From positions 1 through 16,409 of the forward strand of contig JAYZYX010000325.1 of the NCBI GenBank assembly GCA_036139795.1: a stretch of 16,409 nucleotides of DNA, read 5' to 3'. The notes below the pieces were generated by a model. It was not told the origin of the DNA and did no database searches. It saw only the letters and a program-made list of their open reading frames with translations. Both the position numbers and the translations under genes were made by a program. This DNA comes from Donghicola sp036139795. GTDB taxonomy: Bacteria > Pseudomonadota > Alphaproteobacteria > Rhodobacterales > Rhodobacteraceae. This document shows positions 14,774 through 16,409 of this stretch, piece after piece (the stretch's first letter is position 1; each line of letters opens with the position of its first letter).

Positions 14774-15012
14774 AGCAGCAACAAAATTCCAAGACTCAAC
14801 CAATACGTGTATCACCTTGTGTATCACAACGATCATGTGTTGGAACCGGAAACTTCAAAAACCGTCGATTTGTTCGAAAGAAATGACGGCCTAGCCCGCA
14901 AGGCGTAGCACGAATGTAGGGGCATAACCCCGCCTGCTGCCTCTTTTTGAATACACCGCTAGAATTCAGCAAACGGGGCACCATAGATCGCATGCAACAT
15001 TATTGCAGATAC
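14774..15012. other. intergenic stretch between the integrase-like relic and typA
   Basis: Apart from the direct repeat there is no credible gene, tRNA or insertion-sequence end. A small GGGG-CATAA-CCCC hairpin (14919-14931) followed by a T-run at 14944-14948 is seen but is too weak to call. A frame reading across on the plus strand only mirrors the relic. Confidence 0.5.
14807..14827. repeat. tandem direct repeat GTGTATCAC
   Basis: GTGTATCAC occurs at 14807-14815 and again at 14819-14827, a 12-base period with CTT between. It lies just upstream of the preferred start of the integrase-like frame. If the longer start is used it encodes repeated V-I-H. Such short direct repeats beside a recombinase-derived gene may be binding sites for it or its regulator; chance is not excluded. 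Confidence 0.5.
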
Positions 15013-15044
15013 AAAAAAGCCCCGAGGTTGACCTCGGGGCTTTT
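15013..15044 (-). terminator. intrinsic terminator of typA
   Basis: GCCCCGAGG (15019-15027) and CCTCGGGGC (15032-15040) form a perfect 9-bp stem with a TTGA loop. On the minus strand it is followed by six T (15018-15013), and on the plus strand by TTTT, so it can work in both directions. It lies just past the typA stop. Confidence 0.93.
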
Positions 15045-15047
15045 GTC

Positions 15048-16409
15048 TTAGGCTTGCTTGGCCATGCGCTTGCGCTCATGCGGATCAAGGTACCGCTTGC
15101 GCAGGCGGATGTTGTTAGGCGTCACTTCAACCAGCTCATCGTTGTCGATGTAAGCGATCGCCTCTTCCAGCGAATGGGTCACAGGAGTGGTCAAGCGAAC
15201 CGCTTCGTCGGTGCCCGAGGCACGAACGTTGGTCAGCTTCTTACCCTTCAGCGGGTTCACTTCCAGATCGTTGTCACGGCTGTGCTCACCGATGATCATA
15301 CCGGTGTAAACCTCTTCCTGCGCGCCGATGAACATCTTGCCACGCTCTTCCAGATTCCACAGGGCATATGCCACCGACTGACCGTTCTCCATCGAGATCA
15401 GAACACCTGCACGACGACCCGGGATCGGACCTTTGTGCGGCGCCCACTCGTGGAACACGCGGTTCATCACGCCGGTACCGCGGGTATCGGTCAGGAATTC
15501 ACCGTGATATCCGATCAGACCACGCGAAGGCACATGGGCGATGATGCGGGTCTTGCCGACGCCTGCAGGCTTCATCTCGACCAGTTCGCCCTTGCGGGTA
15601 CCGGTGATCTTTTCGATCACAGCGCCCGAGTAATCTTCGTCAACGTCGATGGTGACTTCTTCGATCGGCTCCATGCGCTGACCGTCTTCTTCACGGAACA
15701 GCACCTGAGGACGCGAAATCGACAGCTCAAAGCCCTCACGACGCATGTTCTCGATCAGAACGCCCATCTGAAGTTCGCCGCGACCGGCAACCTCAAAGGC
15801 TTCGCCGCCGGGGGTATCAGTCACCTGAATCGCAACGTTCGATTCAGCTTCTTTCATCAGACGATCACGAATGACGCGGCTCTGTACCTTTTTGCCATCG
15901 CGGCCAGCCAGCGGGCTGTCGTTGATGCCAAAGGTCACAGTGATGGTCGGCGGATCGATCGGCTGTGCGGGCAGCGGATCGTTCACCGAAGGATGCACAA
16001 GGCTGTCTGCCACAGTCGCGTTGGTCCTGCCGGAGATCGTCACGATGTCCCCTGCCACAGCCTCATCGATGGGCTGTTGGCTCAGGCCACGGAAGGCCAG
16101 AATTTTCGCAACGCGGAAGTTCTCAAGCACTTCACCCTTGCGCGACAGAGCTTTCAAGCTGTCGCCGGTTTTCAGCGTGCCCGCTTCCACACGACCGGTC
16201 AGAATGCGGCCAAGGAAGTTGTCGCTACCCAAGGTGGTTGCCAGCATGCGGAACGGTGCCGATGCCTGCTCTTGCTGCTTGGGCGCATGGACGTGATCAA
16301 CGATCAGGTCGAACAGCGCATGCAGGTCTTCACGGGGGCCATCCAGATCATGGTCACACCAACCGGCGCGGCCCGATGCATACATAGTCGGGAAGTCCAA
16401 CTGCTCTTC
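15048..16409 (-). CDS. typA: ribosome-associated GTPase TypA/BipA, C-terminal part (cut by right edge)
   Basis: The frame is open from the right edge to a stop at 15048, giving the last 453 residues of a protein that is usually about 605 long. The missing part is most of the GTPase domain. Present are the end of the G domain (DFPTMYASGRAGWC), the EF-Tu-like domain 2 (LGRILTGRVEAGTLKTGD), the elongation-factor-G-like domains (GRGELQMGVLIENMRREG, HVPSRGLIGYHGEFLTDTRG) and the TypA-specific C-terminal domain ending RKRYLDPHERKRMAKQA. TypA binds the 70S ribosome as a translational GTPase and matters under stress, cold and low-nutrient conditions and in ribosome assembly. It is a housekeeping gene with its own terminator, not evidently linked to its neighbours here. 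The start codon lies outside the window. Confidence 0.97.
   Translation of the reverse strand, partial: EEQLDFPTMYASGRAGWCDHDLDGPREDLHALFDLIVDHVHAPKQQEQASAPFRMLATTLGSDNFLGRILTGRVEAGTLKTGDSLKALSRKGEVLENFRVAKILAFRGLSQQPIDEAVAGDIVTISGRTNATVADSLVHPSVNDPLPAQPIDPPTITVTFGINDSPLAGRDGKKVQSRVIRDRLMKEAESNVAIQVTDTPGGEAFEVAGRGELQMGVLIENMRREGFELSISRPQVLFREEDGQRMEPIEEVTIDVDEDYSGAVIEKITGTRKGELVEMKPAGVGKTRIIAHVPSRGLIGYHGEFLTDTRGTGVMNRVFHEWAPHKGPIPGRRAGVLISMENGQSVAYALWNLEERGKMFIGAQEEVYTGMIIGEHSRDNDLEVNPLKGKKLTNVRASGTDEAVRLTTPVTHSLEEAIAYIDNDELVEVTPNNIRLRKRYLDPHERKRMAKQA

Noticed and set aside
14381..14908. A 175-codon plus-strand frame over the integrase-like relic
   Set aside because: The minus-strand frame carries a recognisable integrase-type N-terminus; the plus frame has no recognisable domain and no ribosome site.
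14919..14948. A GGGG-CATAA-CCCC hairpin followed by a T-run
   Set aside because: The stem is only 4 bp, the T-run is more than 10 bases away, and no plus-strand gene ends just before it.
14837..15012. A tRNA gene as integration target for the integrase-like relic
   Set aside because: No cloverleaf, T-loop GGTTCGA-type core in context, or CCA end could be assembled in this stretch.

Overview
The window looks like chromosome of an alphaproteobacterium of the Rhodobacterales (Roseobacter group). This rests on gene content and style: a leaderless RTX protein, a fused cysN-cysC gene, a TRAP-linked sugar-acid operon, GC-rich coding sequence, and an intergenic multi-hairpin element of a kind I remember from that order. 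No database search was possible, so family names come from reading motifs.

Left end (1-1838, minus): the first 612 residues of a large RTX calcium-binding protein, cut by the window edge. It is followed by an AT-rich promoter region (1839-2046). From 2047 to 6033 a LuxR-type regulator (minus) faces cysD and cysNC (plus), the sulfate-activation genes that make APS and PAPS. Their 85-base shared promoter region carries an 18-bp near-palindrome, a candidate operator. A strong terminator closes cysNC, followed by a stretch of hairpins (6095-6208).

Centre (6209-14239): one apparent catabolic operon on the minus strand, read right to left. It encodes a TRAP solute-binding protein, the small (DctQ) and large (DctM) TRAP permeases, an unrecognised 53-residue membrane protein, an IlvD/Edd-family sugar-acid dehydratase close to L-arabonate dehydratase, an RraA-like protein and an alpha-ketoglutarate-semialdehyde-type aldehyde dehydrogenase. 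A divergent GntR/FadR-family regulator sits upstream, with a perfect 14-bp palindrome in the shared promoter. The set suggests uptake of a free sugar acid (pentonate or similar), dehydration to a 2-keto-3-deoxy acid, conversion by the RraA-like protein, and oxidation of the resulting aldehyde, possibly to 2-oxoglutarate. The usual second dehydratase of the oxidative pentose route is absent, so the RraA-like protein is a candidate to fill that step.

Right end: a short intact frame with an integrase-type N-terminal domain but no catalytic domain (14249-14773), probably a relic or repurposed piece of a mobile element. Then comes a gap of about 270 bases and the C-terminal 453 residues of the ribosome-associated GTPase TypA/BipA (minus, cut by the right edge) with its terminator.

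Most interesting: the 53-residue membrane protein in the TRAP operon, the RraA-like protein as a possible pathway hole-filler with an altered metal motif, the operator-like palindromes, and the orphan integrase N-terminal domain.
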